From Neodiprion pinetum (Eukaryota; Arthropoda; Insecta; Hymenoptera; Diprionidae), in NCBI RefSeq assembly GCF_021155775.2, contig NC_060232.1, positions 34,773,089 through 34,837,088 on the forward strand: 64,000 bases of DNA. Direction: 5' to 3'. Below are positions 1 to 12,400 of this stretch, piece after piece. The notes under the pieces were generated by a model. That model was not told the DNA's origin. It ran no database searches and saw only the letters and a list, made by a program, of their open reading frames with translations. A program made the position numbers and the translations under genes. Positions within the stretch are counted from its first letter, which is position 1, and each line of letters begins with the position of its first letter.

Positions 1-741
1 GCCTAGACCACCAATCACGTCAATTTGATACACCGGTTGTACCCTTGGTTCAATTCCATTCGGAGTTATACGCATCGTGACCATTCATGAATTTGACCAC
101 TTGGAAATTCGACCCTTTCAACTTTTCGCCAAACGCTTCGGCCGATGATCGATGTTTACGGTTAATGGCTGGTCGAACGCGACGACCGTGCAGTCGATTA
201 CGAAGATTGCTATTGAAAAAGCGAACGAGACCGTAAGTGTTTCAAAGTTTTTGCTTTCTTTGACATGTTTTCCAATCTATTTCGGTATCCTGCCGCTGCC
301 GCGCTTAAAGTCCACCTTCGGTTGAAGGCTACGCAAAATTTCCAAGCTCGCACTTAATACCGCAATTTCAATGCCACGACGTACCCGCGGGAGGACCGAG
401 TTGTAATGGCCAGAGTTACTGCCGGCTTAAACTATTTTTACTACCTACTCTCCTAGAGAACTATTCATATATATGCGTATACCTCGAGGGAGTAGGCGAA
501 GGTATATAGATGTATAGATATAACCTGTAGAAGACACGCGAACTCCTCCGAGCTTGGATCGCAGGCTTGATCTTTTTTTCACCCGCGGGACTGGCGAGAG
601 ATGCGGGCACTAAAATTTCTCGTCTGTGCACCCACAGCTTCGCGTTGCTCATCTCTGCTATATAATGCCTCGTTGTAATATATTTCATCGGGGATGTTTA
701 CCGACGACGTGGCAATTGTCCGCGAGATTGACTTTGAGTAG

Positions 742-747
<6 letters not shown>
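1..747. other. mixed non-genic DNA with one weak exon candidate
   Basis: I see no convincing gene here. A plus-strand ATG at 152 opens 27 codons that run straight into the donor GTAAGTG at 233. The peptide includes KIAIEKANET and the exon would end in phase 0. An in-frame TGA lies two codons before the ATG and no acceptor is visible upstream. ATG-to-GTRAGT arrangements of this length are expected many times by chance, so I do not list it as a separate gene. Confidence 0.3.

Positions 748-782
<35 letters not shown>
748..782. repeat. (AC)n microsatellite
   Basis: About 17 perfect AC units, flanked by AT-rich DNA that continues into TATATA. Reading frames through it are repeat artefacts. Confidence 0.97.
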
Positions 783-784
<2 letters not shown>

Positions 785-2950
785 TTATATATATTATGTA
801 CATATTATTTTGAAAACATACAGGCGGTGCTCGATGAAAATATGCTTTTTTATTCTTACGCTCAGGTTTTATAATTTCATCGAGAATTTGACGACAGTTT
901 TTTCTTCTTTTTTCTTTTACGTTTTTTTAATTTATTTATGTACGTTTGACAGGATGATTCAAGGCTCTATTTAAATTGTGCGCGCGTATCATAGATTCGA
1001 TACTTGTTCATTTTTTTATTTCCACTACGCATAAAATTAAGCCTTGAATTTCGGAGCTTTTTTTTACTTCTACCTTTTCACGGAAATGAATTTTCGAGGG
1101 TGACAAAGTGCTGTGCCGTCGTACACAAAAGTAAAAATAATATCGTGTACCTGTCTGGATGTTTTCAAACCTCCGTAGGGTTATTACGAATGACAAAAAA
1201 ATCGTCTAGCGCCCTACGTATCGGCGAAGTGTCGATAAATTGATAAAAAAATAAGAAACATCAAGCCGCTCTTATTCCTCTAAACCCCGTTATTATTTTT
1301 TTTTTTCTGTTCATCCGATGCGTATGTATTACCTAATGTTTTTTCTTACTTTTAGTTTCTTTTTTTCATCCGATTATCCAACAGGCCAGGCAGAAGAGAT
1401 CGACGAGGGGTTCGGAAGGACGTATAACTAATCCGGAAGATTGAGTTTGTTCGATAAGATCTTTCACGATCTTCGATCCTTTCGATCTTTTTTTGTTTTT
1501 TTTTTTGTTTTTTATTATTATTTCCTCGTGGAACGCCGGGGGCGTTGACGCGTGATCGCGTGCGGCGATCTATGAATCAGTAGGCGGTTATATTTTTCCC
1601 GTGTATGACTTATAGGTATTCATACTTGTGCGTACATGTGTACACGTACGTCATGTAATACCTCATCGCAGGCGGAACTCGCGCCTCTTCGGTGAAAGTG
1701 AGAATTTTAGCACTCCTCAAGGTCGCAGAAACGTACACACGGATATACATGCATATGTATATGTCACATGTATGTATGTATATACAGGTTAGCGAATGAA
1801 TACATTTATATTTTAAGGAACAATTAGTTATGCACGGTGAATAACCTGACGTCGAGGAGTTGTACCAAGAAATCTGGATAAAAAAAAACTTGCTTTATGG
1901 CGGAAAAATGTTACGGCAATAGTAAAATTGCCTGTGGGCGAATAAATCCGTTTCTCATAAAAAACCTTCCATCTCGATGTGCTTCATTAAACTCACTCAT
2001 CATAGAATCTTAATTAGCTCGCGTACTCACTCCTTATCCTTGTATAATATGCGTACATACTCGCGTTTCGTATCATCGTTTTACGGAGAATTATTGCTCC
2101 GTATAATTTAACGAAGTTCGTTTTCTTTTTTTTTCCCCCCGTCACCGCGACTCGAGTATGCGCGTAAAAATTGACAAATGTAATATCTGTGCTAAAATTC
2201 CGTTACCGCAACCTTGAATTTTTTTCCATCTTTTCTTTTTTGCTATCCCACGCCACGCTTCCTCTCAATTCCGCGTTCGTCTCGAGTCGCGTGAGTAAGC
2301 ATAGTAAAAATCTAGTTCGTTCCTGGAAAAATTCTCGTTGGCATTTTTACCACAACTTACACGTACCTACCAGCTGCTCTTGAAATATTCGCCAATATAA
2401 TTATTTTACTGATCTGCGGCCATCTTCTTCCTTCCTGCCTCTTTTTTTCTTTCGCTACCTCTTGCACGCTTCTCACACTTGTCTAAGGTGTATGACCTGT
2501 TCTCGTCACGCAGGTAATTACTCTCCGTCGTCGGTAACAACGGTCTCTGCTTCCGCAACGCTTTCGAAACATCTTTACGAATCCATCACCGTCGCCCTTC
2601 AGACCGTTACTATAATAAAAGTATCAGAGGTCGCAGTGGTTGCACAGTAGCTTCACAAATTCCTGCAAAGCTGACGCAACGAACGTTACACTGCAACAAT
2701 AAATTCAAGCTCTCTGAGCGAAGACCGATCCTTTATCGAACTACGTAATCCAGAGATGACGGGACGAAGAGGAGGGATTTCATTATTCGGGAGAAAATCA
2801 TAAAGTCACGATGAATGGAGAACCGAAAACGGATTGGTGCTCGAGTGGTATTCTGCCCTGGTAGAACGGCGGGGGATCGTGTTGTGTAAAAGATTTTGCA
2901 GGCTAGCCGTACACACTAGTGGTTTATTTTTCAACTTTTTTTCTTTCTCA
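783..2950. other. AT-rich non-genic stretch
   Basis: The stretch holds T tracts (for example near 1290-1310 and 1490-1510) and alternating purine-pyrimidine DNA rich in ATGTATGTATA at 1742-1786. No splice-bounded coding segment was recognised. Confidence 0.5.
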
Positions 2951-3371
2951 ACGCGCCACTCGAAAAATTTGTGACAAATAGTGAGACAAACATTGTCGTG
3001 AAACCTGGAGGAAATAGGAAAATATTTATATTAATATTAATAATTTATATTAATCATTGTTCATAAAAATCAGTACTGAAAATAAAATAGGGACATTAAG
3101 GTGATGCGATACTTTTCTTTCTTTCGGATAAAAGGCGAGAACAGCCGACTGCAGAATCGTTATACCCGGTTGGCTATTGTTGATTGGCGAACGATTAATT
3201 AGACCACGATAGAAAGAAAATAAATTAATACAAGCCGTAAGATGAACACATTAAAATAAATATCAAAATATTACAATAATTGGTAGCGACCTGTAAATAT
3301 TTTCCTATCTCCTTCAGGTCTTGCGACAATTTTTTTTTTTCAGTATTTGTCAAAAATTTATCGAGTGCAAC
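2951..3371. repeat. long imperfect inverted repeat (foldback, about 420 bp)
   Basis: The left arm 2963-3028 is the reverse complement of 3294-3359 at roughly 80 percent identity with one or two single-base gaps. The best block is AGGAAAATATTTA (ending 3028) against TAAATATTTTCCT (starting 3294). Complementarity continues outward, where CACTCGA near 2957 faces TCGAGTG near 3361. It continues inward more weakly, where ATTTATATTAATCATTGTTCAT near 3043-3064 faces 3241-3262, and TTTT-CTTTCT near 3115 faces AGAAAG near 3211. It therefore looks like one decayed hairpin centred near 3160, not two independent termini. I see no target-site duplication. It could be an aged MITE, an inverted duplication or a hairpin-RNA locus. 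Confidence 0.75.
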
Positions 3372-4166
3372 GACTGCATGTAGTATCATGGATGAAACGG
3401 CGAAGGAGTCATCATCTCCGGGTCACGTGCGGGAGTCGGATGGAATGCCGGGAATATTCAGTACGAATCGAAGAATATCGCGTCGATGTTGGATCTCGAG
3501 GAATTTGATCGCACGTACGACCCTCGCCTAGTGGGTGGGAAAAAAAGGTGCAGCAGGAACTTTGCTCCGCGGTTATTATAAACTGCAGGATGATAACGCG
3601 CGATATGAACGGCGCCTCGGATCGTCGCGATTATTAATAATCCAAAGCCGGTCCATTAGCAGTCGAGTTTGCGGTTGGCTCCGCGGTCGAAGCAGCCATA
3701 ATTCAGTGTCTCGTTGACCGCGCAACCCATTAATCTCGATATTTGGGCATAATTCGTTTTCCGAGTGACCTTCGCCTCTGATCTTGAGTGGCCGCATCAT
3801 CTTTTGCTTAATTTACGCATCTCGTCTCGAGGGGATGGAAGCGAAAGTGCGGGAGAAGACGCCTCGGTGTCACTCTCCTAGTTTTCTCCCTTCCAGGCGT
3901 TCCTTCCGCAGACTCCGGAAGACCGGACACAGAAAGAACGAGCTCTACCATTTACTCCGGCAAACCGAATCGCGCTCCTGTCCGGTACCTACAGTCCATC
4001 GCATTACGAGGTAGCAACACGATCGTGGCAGTACCTGCAGCGGCGAACGAGGCACGTAGGTATAACGAAACGCGTTCGGCTCCTCGGTAAATGCGTCAGC
4101 TTGTCGGCTGTTGCTGCATGTGCGTGTGCGTAAAGCTTACACCGTGTAGCGGACGCGTTGCACACT
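3372..4166. other. non-genic stretch of rising GC
   Basis: Short open frames occur on both strands but none has a good splice context or recognisable domain. Nothing else was seen. Confidence 0.45.

Positions 4167-4200
<34 letters not shown>
4167..4200. repeat. (GA)n microsatellite
   Basis: GA units with a single AAAG interruption near the end. They create the serine/leucine and arginine/glutamate runs of the overlapping reading frames. Confidence 0.95.
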
Positions 4201-4241
4201 CTGCAGCTCCCTTCACCTCGGACCACCTCCTCCATACGTAC

Positions 4242-4580
4242 CTGCACTCGGAGTCGCGCCGGTCTTGTCTCTTCTCTCTTCTCTCTTTCGACGTAGGTGG
4301 CAAAAGGATCTTCCGTGCTTCGTTGCTCCCGTACACGTCGATTTGCTCGTCTTCTCTGCCGTTGCCGCTTCTCCAGTCTGCCCCGGAGTCTCCGGCCTGC
4401 TTCACCCTTTGCACCTGCACCTCTCTCAGTTCTTCGTTCTCCGTTGCAGTTAGTGAGATGCAGTCCGTGCCTTGTTTGCACCGATTTACACGCGCATACT
4501 GCCTCTTTACTCATCTCTTTCTTCCTCCCCCTCCCCTTTCTCGCGGATGAGACGCAGAAGCGACAGACTTTCTTCTCCAT
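4242..4580 (-). CDS. candidate exon: basic, charged frame ending in a strong donor
   Basis: On the minus strand an ATG at 4580 opens 113 codons that end exactly at CAG|GTACGT (exon end 4242, phase 0). The product starts MEKKVCRFCVSS and becomes very rich in Arg, Glu and Lys, with patches such as RRRANRRVREQR and YVEREKREE. No domain is recognised. The minus strand is purine-rich here, which removes stop codons and inflates charged residues. Both the length and the composition could therefore be artefacts. The opposite strand also has an open frame ending at 4677. Treat it as a splice-compatible open frame only. Confidence 0.22.
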
Positions 4581-4677
4581 AATCGACAGTGCCGAATTCA
4601 CGAACCTGGGCCAAAACTACTTGGCGCCCCTTGAATCATCGCTATTCCTCGCAATAGCACGTTTCTCGTCGCTGTAA
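4558..4677 (+). CDS. candidate terminal exon, 39 codons
   Basis: A pyrimidine-rich tract (4520-4541) leads to GACGCAG|AAG. The frame from 4558 reads 39 codons, including QTFFSIIDSAEF and NLGQNYLAPLES, before a TAA at 4675-4677. Third positions are mostly C or G and the residue mix looks protein-like. It overlaps the start of the minus-strand candidate 4242-4580, so at most one of the two is likely to be real. No family is recognised. The acceptor is separated from its pyrimidine tract by a purine-rich patch, which weakens it. Confidence 0.2.
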   Translation, partial: KRQTFFSIIDSAEFTNLGQNYLAPLESSLFLAIARFSSL

Positions 4678-4709
4678 CTTCAAGTCGTTTTTTTCACCCG
4701 TTGTTGCAG

Positions 4710-4836
4710 AATTTCACAAGGAATCGGTCACTGCCTGACATCGTTTAATGGATGTCGTTTGATAGAACACGCAGCTGATCACGAGTTTAGAAATGTTTTT
4801 CCAGCTGCTGAATTCGGGGGGGTGAAATCGCCTTGA
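4710..4836 (+). CDS. candidate exon behind a strong acceptor
   Basis: The acceptor TTTTTTTCACCCGTTGTTGCAG (4688-4709) is one of the best in the window. In one frame the following sequence is open for 41 codons to a TGA at 4834-4836. It contains GIGHCLTSFNGCRLIEHAAD and EFRNVFPAAEF, a balanced, globular-looking composition. No good donor lies inside it, so it would be a terminal exon. No AATAAA is obvious just downstream and no domain is recognised. Confidence 0.22.
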
Positions 4837-7640
4837 TGTAGCGGCACTGAAACGACGACCTTTCCTGGGAGTCCTCAGAGCCGTTGAGACTCCCGGCCTT
4901 TCGTGGCATTTCTTGGGCCAGTCATGCCCGCAATCTAAGGTTGTCTTTCTCGCACTCCGCAGGCTGCTAATCTGCGACACTGACCTTGGCAGGTAACGGC
5001 TGCTGCAGGTGCATTTGCAATCAAAAAATCGTTACACCATTGTGTTGGTGCCCCGAAGCGCTGGCTCTCTTCCCCCGCTCCGAAGAACGAGAGAGAGAGA
5101 GGGACGACCATCGCGTCGACCTCTTCCTCAGCTTCGCCTCCTCCTTTTTCATCCACCGCACGATCGGATCGGACGGATCCTCGTTGCATGTATTCTCATG
5201 GAAGCGAAGGGATTATTTTTTTCGCGAAACTTCCGTCATCGCGGCGTATGAAAACATCATACCCCGCTCGTAGACAATCGCGTAGATTGCGCGACTGTGT
5301 TTTCAATTTTCGATATTTTTATCAACGATAACAGGTAGAGCCGGTATCTGTGTCGGCCTACTCGCGCTGGTTCAACGCTCGACACTAAATCACACAATAT
5401 ATGTGTGTCGATAATCTGTTCCGATGAGGACGCCGGTTGGTTTCAGGGTCGCTGAACCTTAGAATCCGTTTTATATCTCACAGTCAGCTTTTGTCCGCGA
5501 TAATCGCCCCGTTATCGCAAAGGTAACAATATCACGTGTTGGGGGAAAAATCCCGCAATACATACATACAGGGAATCACACCACCGATAACGTTTTCGAT
5601 CCCCGGTGTCTGAACCGTGTCAGAAAAGTCTCCGTCTTGTCGGTGATGTCGGCGGAGTTTGCCTCGTCGTTTCTGCAATCTCAAACTCTGCACAACTCGT
5701 TCGTCACCTGCACCGTATATGTACCTAAGCGATGTTTCACGGCAAGTGCAACGCGGTTCAACACCATTGCACGGCAGGTTATACCTGCCGCAAAGTGCAC
5801 GTAACAACAAGATGTCGATGTTGTGACGTCACCTGCAAGCTAATGCGCTCGAAACGTCATCGAATAAGTTTCGATCCACTTGCTTAGAGTTTGGCTGACG
5901 GTAATTTTACGCGATAGGTAAAAAAAACTCAATTTCACGGTGCGGTCTGTTATTTCCGGAGAAAGTAACGAACGCCCTCATCAGCCGAGTCTTTGGACCC
6001 CCAGACTGCGGAGCGGCGGTTATTGTTAAGGATTGGCCGCTGCATTGGCTCAGGGGCGGCTCGCTTGGCAGGCTTAATTTAAAACTCGAGCTTCGTTTTG
6101 CTCCTTTGGATAATTTTTTTTCTTTTTAATTTATTTTTTTTTCTTATTTTCGTTGTTTTCTCATATACCCCTTTCTGTAGCATGGCTGGGATGAAATTGT
6201 TTAGAATACCGGGGCTGCGGTGGTTATTAGTATTCCATACCACGTTTCTCTCGTCACGCGGGCCTTTGCCCTTATAACGAACATTCGCACACGTCCGCGA
6301 ATCCCGCGTGGGTACGTACGTATAACGCGAAACTCTCGACGCATGCGAACATCGCGCCAGACAGAAATCGACCATGAACTATAACCGAGCATCTCTCTCT
6401 TTCTCTCTTTCTCTCTACGCGAAGGCGGTTTTCACCGCAAGGTAGTTCCACGACATTGGTACAATGACACGCTGCGCTATTGCATCTGAAAATGAGAACT
6501 TGACCTAAAAGTCGTCTCGGTCGTGTATAACATTATTTACTCGTACCCATCTATACATCAGGCATGGGAATCCCCGTGACACAACGATCCTCCTTATTTT
6601 CAACATAACGTCGAATCTTGCAGCCATACATTTGCATAAGCTGTATAAGTTGTAGGTGTTCGCAAGAATTTGCGAATCTTCGGAGGTTCACGCGTGATTC
6701 ACGTCAAGGTATCGGAAATAGTAAGGCTGAATTCACACCGACTAACGCGAGTGTTTATCGCGCGATCGCCATTAGGATTGTTGGCTCGGATCCATGGGAG
6801 TAACGTGGACGGACTCGTCGAGTTTTCACCGCCGTGTAAAACACGAGAGGCGGTTACAGTACTCCCCGAAGCCAGAGGCCGAACAGAATTCTTCGAATCA
6901 TCGCGGAGCCGATTAATCTTTGACGATATATGTATTAATCGTTGTATAATAGAATTCAACGTTGACCGTTCCTTCATACCCGTGTTAATTAGCCAGCCAG
7001 CAGCGGGTTTTAGCGAGCAATTTGCGCCGCGGAGGCGCAGGAGGACGACGATCCCGCTCGCATGCCGCGAGTATCTACCGCACAGGTCTTATTCTCTGCG
7101 TCACCGCATACGTGCGGTGCGTCATTGGAAGAAATCATACTTTCCTGCCGGCGCCGCGTGCCAGTTGCGGTCAGTTTTTACTCTCGATTCGATTTATTCT
7201 TACTTTCGTTTGAGCAGCGTGGCTGGCAGCGATCGGTGGTCACTGTTTTGTTTTCGTTTCTCGTGCTCACGCGGTTTTGGTCTTGGATTTGGGGCAAATC
7301 AGTCGGAATTCGCGCGCCTCTGATCATCGCCAAGATCGTCGGTGTCGCGGCTCGAATTGTCCGATGATTCGCGATGCACGATTACTCGAGACGCGTCGTC
7401 CAGGTCCAGGTCCACAGGTTCGTCCTCGTAGGTACATCCCTGCGTTAACCTGCCCGGATTACAGCTCGTGCTTCGGTAAAAACGAGTATAACGCACCTTG
7501 CCGCGGCTGTTCTCGATAAGTCGACGACGCACCCGGATCGAAAGACGTTCGCGCAAACCATCCGGCTGATCCGTTCTCGCGAAATTCGAAATTCAAATAA
7601 CCCAACGCGACGATCGTCGTAGCGGAGAGGGAAAGAGGGA
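4837..7640. other. GC-richer non-genic stretch
   Basis: Open frames are common on both strands because stop codons are rarer at this composition. The longest, 6670-7323 on the plus strand, has no internal ATG and no recognisable domain. A perfect stem, CGGCAGGT-TAT-ACCTGCCG, lies at 5773-5791. A CT-rich patch occurs at 6392-6416. No gene is supported. Confidence 0.4.
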
Positions 7641-7659
7641 AAGAGAGAGAGAGAGAGAG
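7641..7659. repeat. short (GA)n microsatellite
   Basis: About nine GA units inside a longer purine tract, 7621-7660. Confidence 0.9.
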
Positions 7660-9372
7660 GCGGTCGTCGCAAACTAGCTGACCTTGACAGGTGGATGATA
7701 CCTTCGAATACACGGTACGCTAGGTGCGCGAATCGGCCAACGTCTCTCATTTTGCTAATTCGTAATCCCGCTGAGAGAGACGAGGAAATTTCCTCGCGAT
7801 TACACGTTACCATCCACGTGAAAAATATTTCCGAAATTTCGAAACGATCATCGTGCGTTTCCTGTATTATCGACGAGGATGAAGTTAGTAACGTCGATGC
7901 AACGAAACGTCAGTAAAGACATCATTATTGCGCAATTTTAGAATTATTGTCAAGGAGTTGGATTTGCAAAATATGATTACATTTTATTCGTCATGGTTTA
8001 TCAAATGTCAGACGTTCTTAAAGGTGCGAACTAACGATTTTTCCTCAACACGTATCGCGTGTTACGGTAACGTTACCAACTCCGTTTTCATTATTATCGA
8101 TGATTCGTCATTTCATCGAGGACGCCGAAGCATCAGGGATATGCAGACGAATGTTTCGCGTCTCGAGTTTGTCAGACGTCGATACTACCGCGCGTGGTTC
8201 TATGAATACCTACCTACGTATTCATAGACTCGTTAAATGGCGATTTGTACGCCGTGTGACGGCGGGTTGGGTGGACATGCACTTTCGTTCGAGGCCGATG
8301 CTTCTTCATCCGCGCGCGGTAGGTAGTAGAGAAATTTTCATTGTCCCTTCGGACGGTTGGGAAATAGTTTCTACCCGCCGTTTACGGCGATGTATCGCTG
8401 TACCTGTGTTCAAAGTTTCGTGACAGTTGTAACTATACTTACTGTAACAACGAACGTGACAGCCTAAAGGCCTTCAACTTTTGTATACCCCGCAATGCGG
8501 AACGCCTCGCGCTGTTGCGGATGTAACGATTAAGACTGACGCGACACATTGTGCGTTACACGTATGTCATGCAGATTAAGATACCAAATCGCCGTTCAAT
8601 CTATTTTGCAGAGACACGAAGCGATACGATTGTTTTCCTTTTGTAAACTAATCTCCCTTCAAACGTTAATCGCCTTTTTCTCTTCTTCTGATTTCAGGTA
8701 CGTGTCGTTGTTTTCTTGCATCAGCCTTTTTGTCATCCCGGGCATATCGTATTATTTCTGCCCGCGATGAATCGCCGTGGCAGCTGCCGCCGATCGCGAG
8801 CTCTACTGTAATTGGGGAATTGGTGAGTTCGTTGAATCTTAGAATCGGCCTTAATTAAATCTTGGCAATAACCTCGAGCTGATCGTGCTGCAGCTCGAAA
8901 CTCTGCACACGCGGCATACCTACGTGTATTTGACGTACACGCATGCTTCACCTGCGTACAGCTGTCGGGATATTTCGCCGCAAGGTTAGCCCGAGAACTC
9001 GGAGGTTGTAATTTATTCCCTCCTTGGCATCGATGGTCCCCTCGTCTCTGTCAAATATATCTATCTGACACGAGGATATCTCGCCGCGCTCTCGAGATAC
9101 TCGGCTTTAATTGATACAACGAACCGAAACGAAGCAAAATTACGGAACGACCGAATATCGCGTCAGTCGAAATTATTCTAGCCTATATCGTCTATGATTC
9201 ACGCTTTGGGCTCGATGTATGATAATATAATTTTATCCTACGTAACGGCGTACGGCGATTGATACAATTCTTTATTCGTCCTCAACGAGACTGAACTTAA
9301 TCAAGTCCGTAAGTTTTTATGGCGGTATTATTTTTCAAATCGTATAGCGTGCAGCGTAGTTTTAGAGGGCGG
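7660..9372. other. non-genic stretch
   Basis: It contains a perfect 10-bp stem with an 8-nt loop at 8201-8228 (CTATGAATAC / GTATTCATAG) and a splice-like composite site at 8697/8698. No coding segment was recognised. Confidence 0.4.
8671..8703 (+). promoter_or_regulatory. composite acceptor/donor site, possible recursive splice site
   Basis: A long pyrimidine tract ends in TTTCAG|GTACGT, with the junction after base 8697. An acceptor abutting a donor with no exon between them is the form of recursive (ratchet) splice sites in long insect introns. GTACGT is a weaker donor than GTAAGT, so this is less convincing than the site at 36,650. Confidence 0.3.
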
Positions 9373-9428
9373 AATAATAATAATAATAATGATGATAATG
9401 ATAATAATAATAACAATAATAACAACAG
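9373..9428. repeat. imperfect (AAT)n microsatellite
   Basis: AAT units interrupted by GATGAT, GAT and AAC variants. Confidence 0.93.
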
Positions 9429-12400
9429 TAGACGAACGCTACGTGTCGTCTACAAAACTATTCGATAATACCTTGTCTCGTACCTACACGTTATCGATAC
9501 AATATCAGGCGCGATATTCGATTAGCTTAATCGCAAGATAATGCGCAAACCGCAACTGCGTATCGACCGCAGCGGTGATAATTTTAATTGAATAACACCG
9601 CGTCTCCTTTGCCACTGTGCTTATACATACGTGTCGATAATTATAATGTATTTATATAGAAATTTATGATCGTTATATTGTCGTTTCAAATAATTGAGTA
9701 AGACCGCGCACCGAGCAACAACATAAATCAACACTGCACGCATTCAACTCCATGATTATAATTGTGTAATAACATCTTTCTCAAAGAGACTTTCACGGCT
9801 TGTAAAATGCGCGGCTTGGATTATATTCGTAATTTCCCTTCTCGAATACAACGTGCGGTACAACGATAAGATTAAATGTCGGTGTAAGCAATAAAGTTTT
9901 AGCGAATAATTTCGAGTCAATCTGCACATTTGTTCCCGCATATCGTTGCAGCCGGTGAGGTGAGTAGGTAGTTACCAACACAGCTTCCTAATTATAGTTC
10001 CGTACGCTGGGTCAAAGCTAAGAGCCAGGCAGGTTTGCACAACCGGCCAACTTGATCCAACCCCCCTTTAAGCCGGACACGTGTCTTATTCGCGATGGCA
10101 TTCGGCCAGTGTACGAATGTCAACAATTTCAAACGCGTTCCGGTTGAATATTTTCTACCTTCGTACGCATGCGGGAACCGTTGCGCTTCCTGGTATAGCG
10201 CATTGCTGCACTGCGGCGTATCTATAAACGTTCGAACGGACGCTGCGATCAAACGACACCGGGATCGACGAGGATTTTTTAAAAAATTTGAAAATCAAAG
10301 TTATTGAATAAAACCCACTCGCAGCTTCGAAACTGGGAGTTTGAGTGTAAAAACATGACGATATCGAGTACATTTATAGTTGAAAGTTGTTTTCGTGCGT
10401 AGGTCGAGTTTCACGAGAGCGATAACGTGATCGCTTACAATGTGAAGTAAATGGTTGATATATCGTTATTTTCTCGCATTGCAAATCATTCTTTTTTTTT
10501 AACCTCTCTTGCAAAGAAATAAAGTAGACAACTTATGAGGATAGAATTTTTTTTTTTTTTGAGAATCATTATTGACCTCTGCAGGCGTGAATCTAATGAA
10601 TTTTTCTTTCGCCGATTGACCCAGCAGTCTCGAGCGGACTTGACGAATATGCGGTCCAATTTCGGTACGTGAGAAAACAGTTTTGGCTGTACGATTTATA
10701 TCGGCAGTGTATCGCATGTGCTTATATATCATGATTACTGCCGTTCAGTTAGTATATACAAATGTATAAGGAGATAGAATGAGGCGAAATCGAATTTATG
10801 ATTGTCGGTTATTAAGAAGAGTCAAAAACTATACAGCGAGAAGAATTGATCGGCACTTCGTGCGAATTGGCTCGCCGGGTTGCGTAAGGAGGAATTATTC
10901 GCCAAGGGCATATCTAGCGTCTAGTGTGCTGCGCACAGACTGCCTCGTCGTCGTCGTCGTTGATCCAAAAAAAAAAAAAAAGAAAAAAGAAAGAGAGATG
11001 AAAATAAAAGAAAAAAGTACCGACCAAAGCGAATAATTAGTTGGTGCACGTTGACGGGAATGTGGGACACGCGAAAATTCTCGTTTAATATTTCTGCCCG
11101 AGTTAATGTTGCATGCAGGCGACGCAGGGTGGTCACAACTCTGAGTGAAATTATTCAGATTAATTGTATTTTAACTTCGTCCTCGATATTGTATCGCTGG
11201 AGATCGTGTACGGCAAGAACAACGCTATTCGTATCGTGTGTCGAGCGTGACATTGTGCGGTGCAACCCGTGACGTCAACTATGTGTGCGGACACGCGGAC
11301 ACGTCGCAGCATCCGTATCATTAATCGTAATTTTGGACCAGGCCTCAAATGGATTCGGCCTGCTGCAGTCCGGCTGATTTTATTACATAGATTCGCCTCG
11401 CGTGCGAATTTACTGCGTAATTGTCTGCTGCATGTCAATTTGTCGCTAATGTAGCGCAGTACGCTTTGCAAAGTCGAATTTTGCAAATATTCTTTCGCTC
11501 GTTCTTATTGTTAGTTCCTAGTTTTATTCGGTGTAATAGTAGTTTTGCAGAAAAGGTATTGCGGTGACAATTAAATCAATCGCTGTAATAATACGGTGAC
11601 CGACGTATATGGTGGAAAGTCAGCGCTCAGGTCAGCATCGCATCTGCTATTCGTGCACCGGCTTCGACCTCGCAACGTTGGCCTCGCAGTGGCGTTGAAC
11701 TCTTTTCGACGAAACTGGAAAAGAAATTAACAACTGTTCTAATCAATTGCTAAACTTCTTTTATACACGAACCGTTCTCAGTGGAGATTAAATTTTGTGA
11801 CGAGTATCGCTGCTCGGATTCATATCCATGCACGTGTCGCGTACGATGCAAAAGACAAAAATTTCCGGTTGATCAACAAGCACACCCAATGTCATTCGAT
11901 CGTTTGCAATTAATGATCGTTTTAATTAGCAGCAGACGTGTTGCCGATTATCGTGAGAAATCTTTACGGTTATTCGAACGAGGCAGTAATATCTGTACGC
12001 CTATTTTACACGTGGAAGAAGTTGGGTGGTTATCGATCCGCGAGCTATTTGACGACGGCAATTTAAAAAAAAAATTTATTTGTACTTTTAAGTAGCTTAT
12101 AATATTCTTTTTTTTCAATCTTTCAAATTGGAGCCGACTGATCAACGAAGTATAATTAATGAGCCAGTTCGATTTCTCTTGACATATCAACGGATCAGTC
12201 TATCATCGGTGAAAGTTTGCAAAGTTGTTCTTTGAGCTGAAAATACGCGGATAATCGTATGTGTACGAGATATGTACGTACAATACCACGTGTAAATTGC
12301 GAATACCGTATTGAGTTATACCTTGTACGTGATAAAGCTCACGAGGAAGACGCGTCGGTTTCTGAAATCGAGCACCTCGATCTCGATTTAAACCTCTAAT

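Noticed and set aside
5474..5491. TCACAGTCAGCTTTT, close to the miR-2 family
   Set aside because: There are mismatches in the seed-adjacent region and no complementary arm on either side.
6670..7323. 217-codon plus-strand open frame, the longest that is not low-complexity
   Set aside because: It contains no ATG, has Arg/Ser-rich composition expected from its base content, no recognised motif and no splice-site pair around it.
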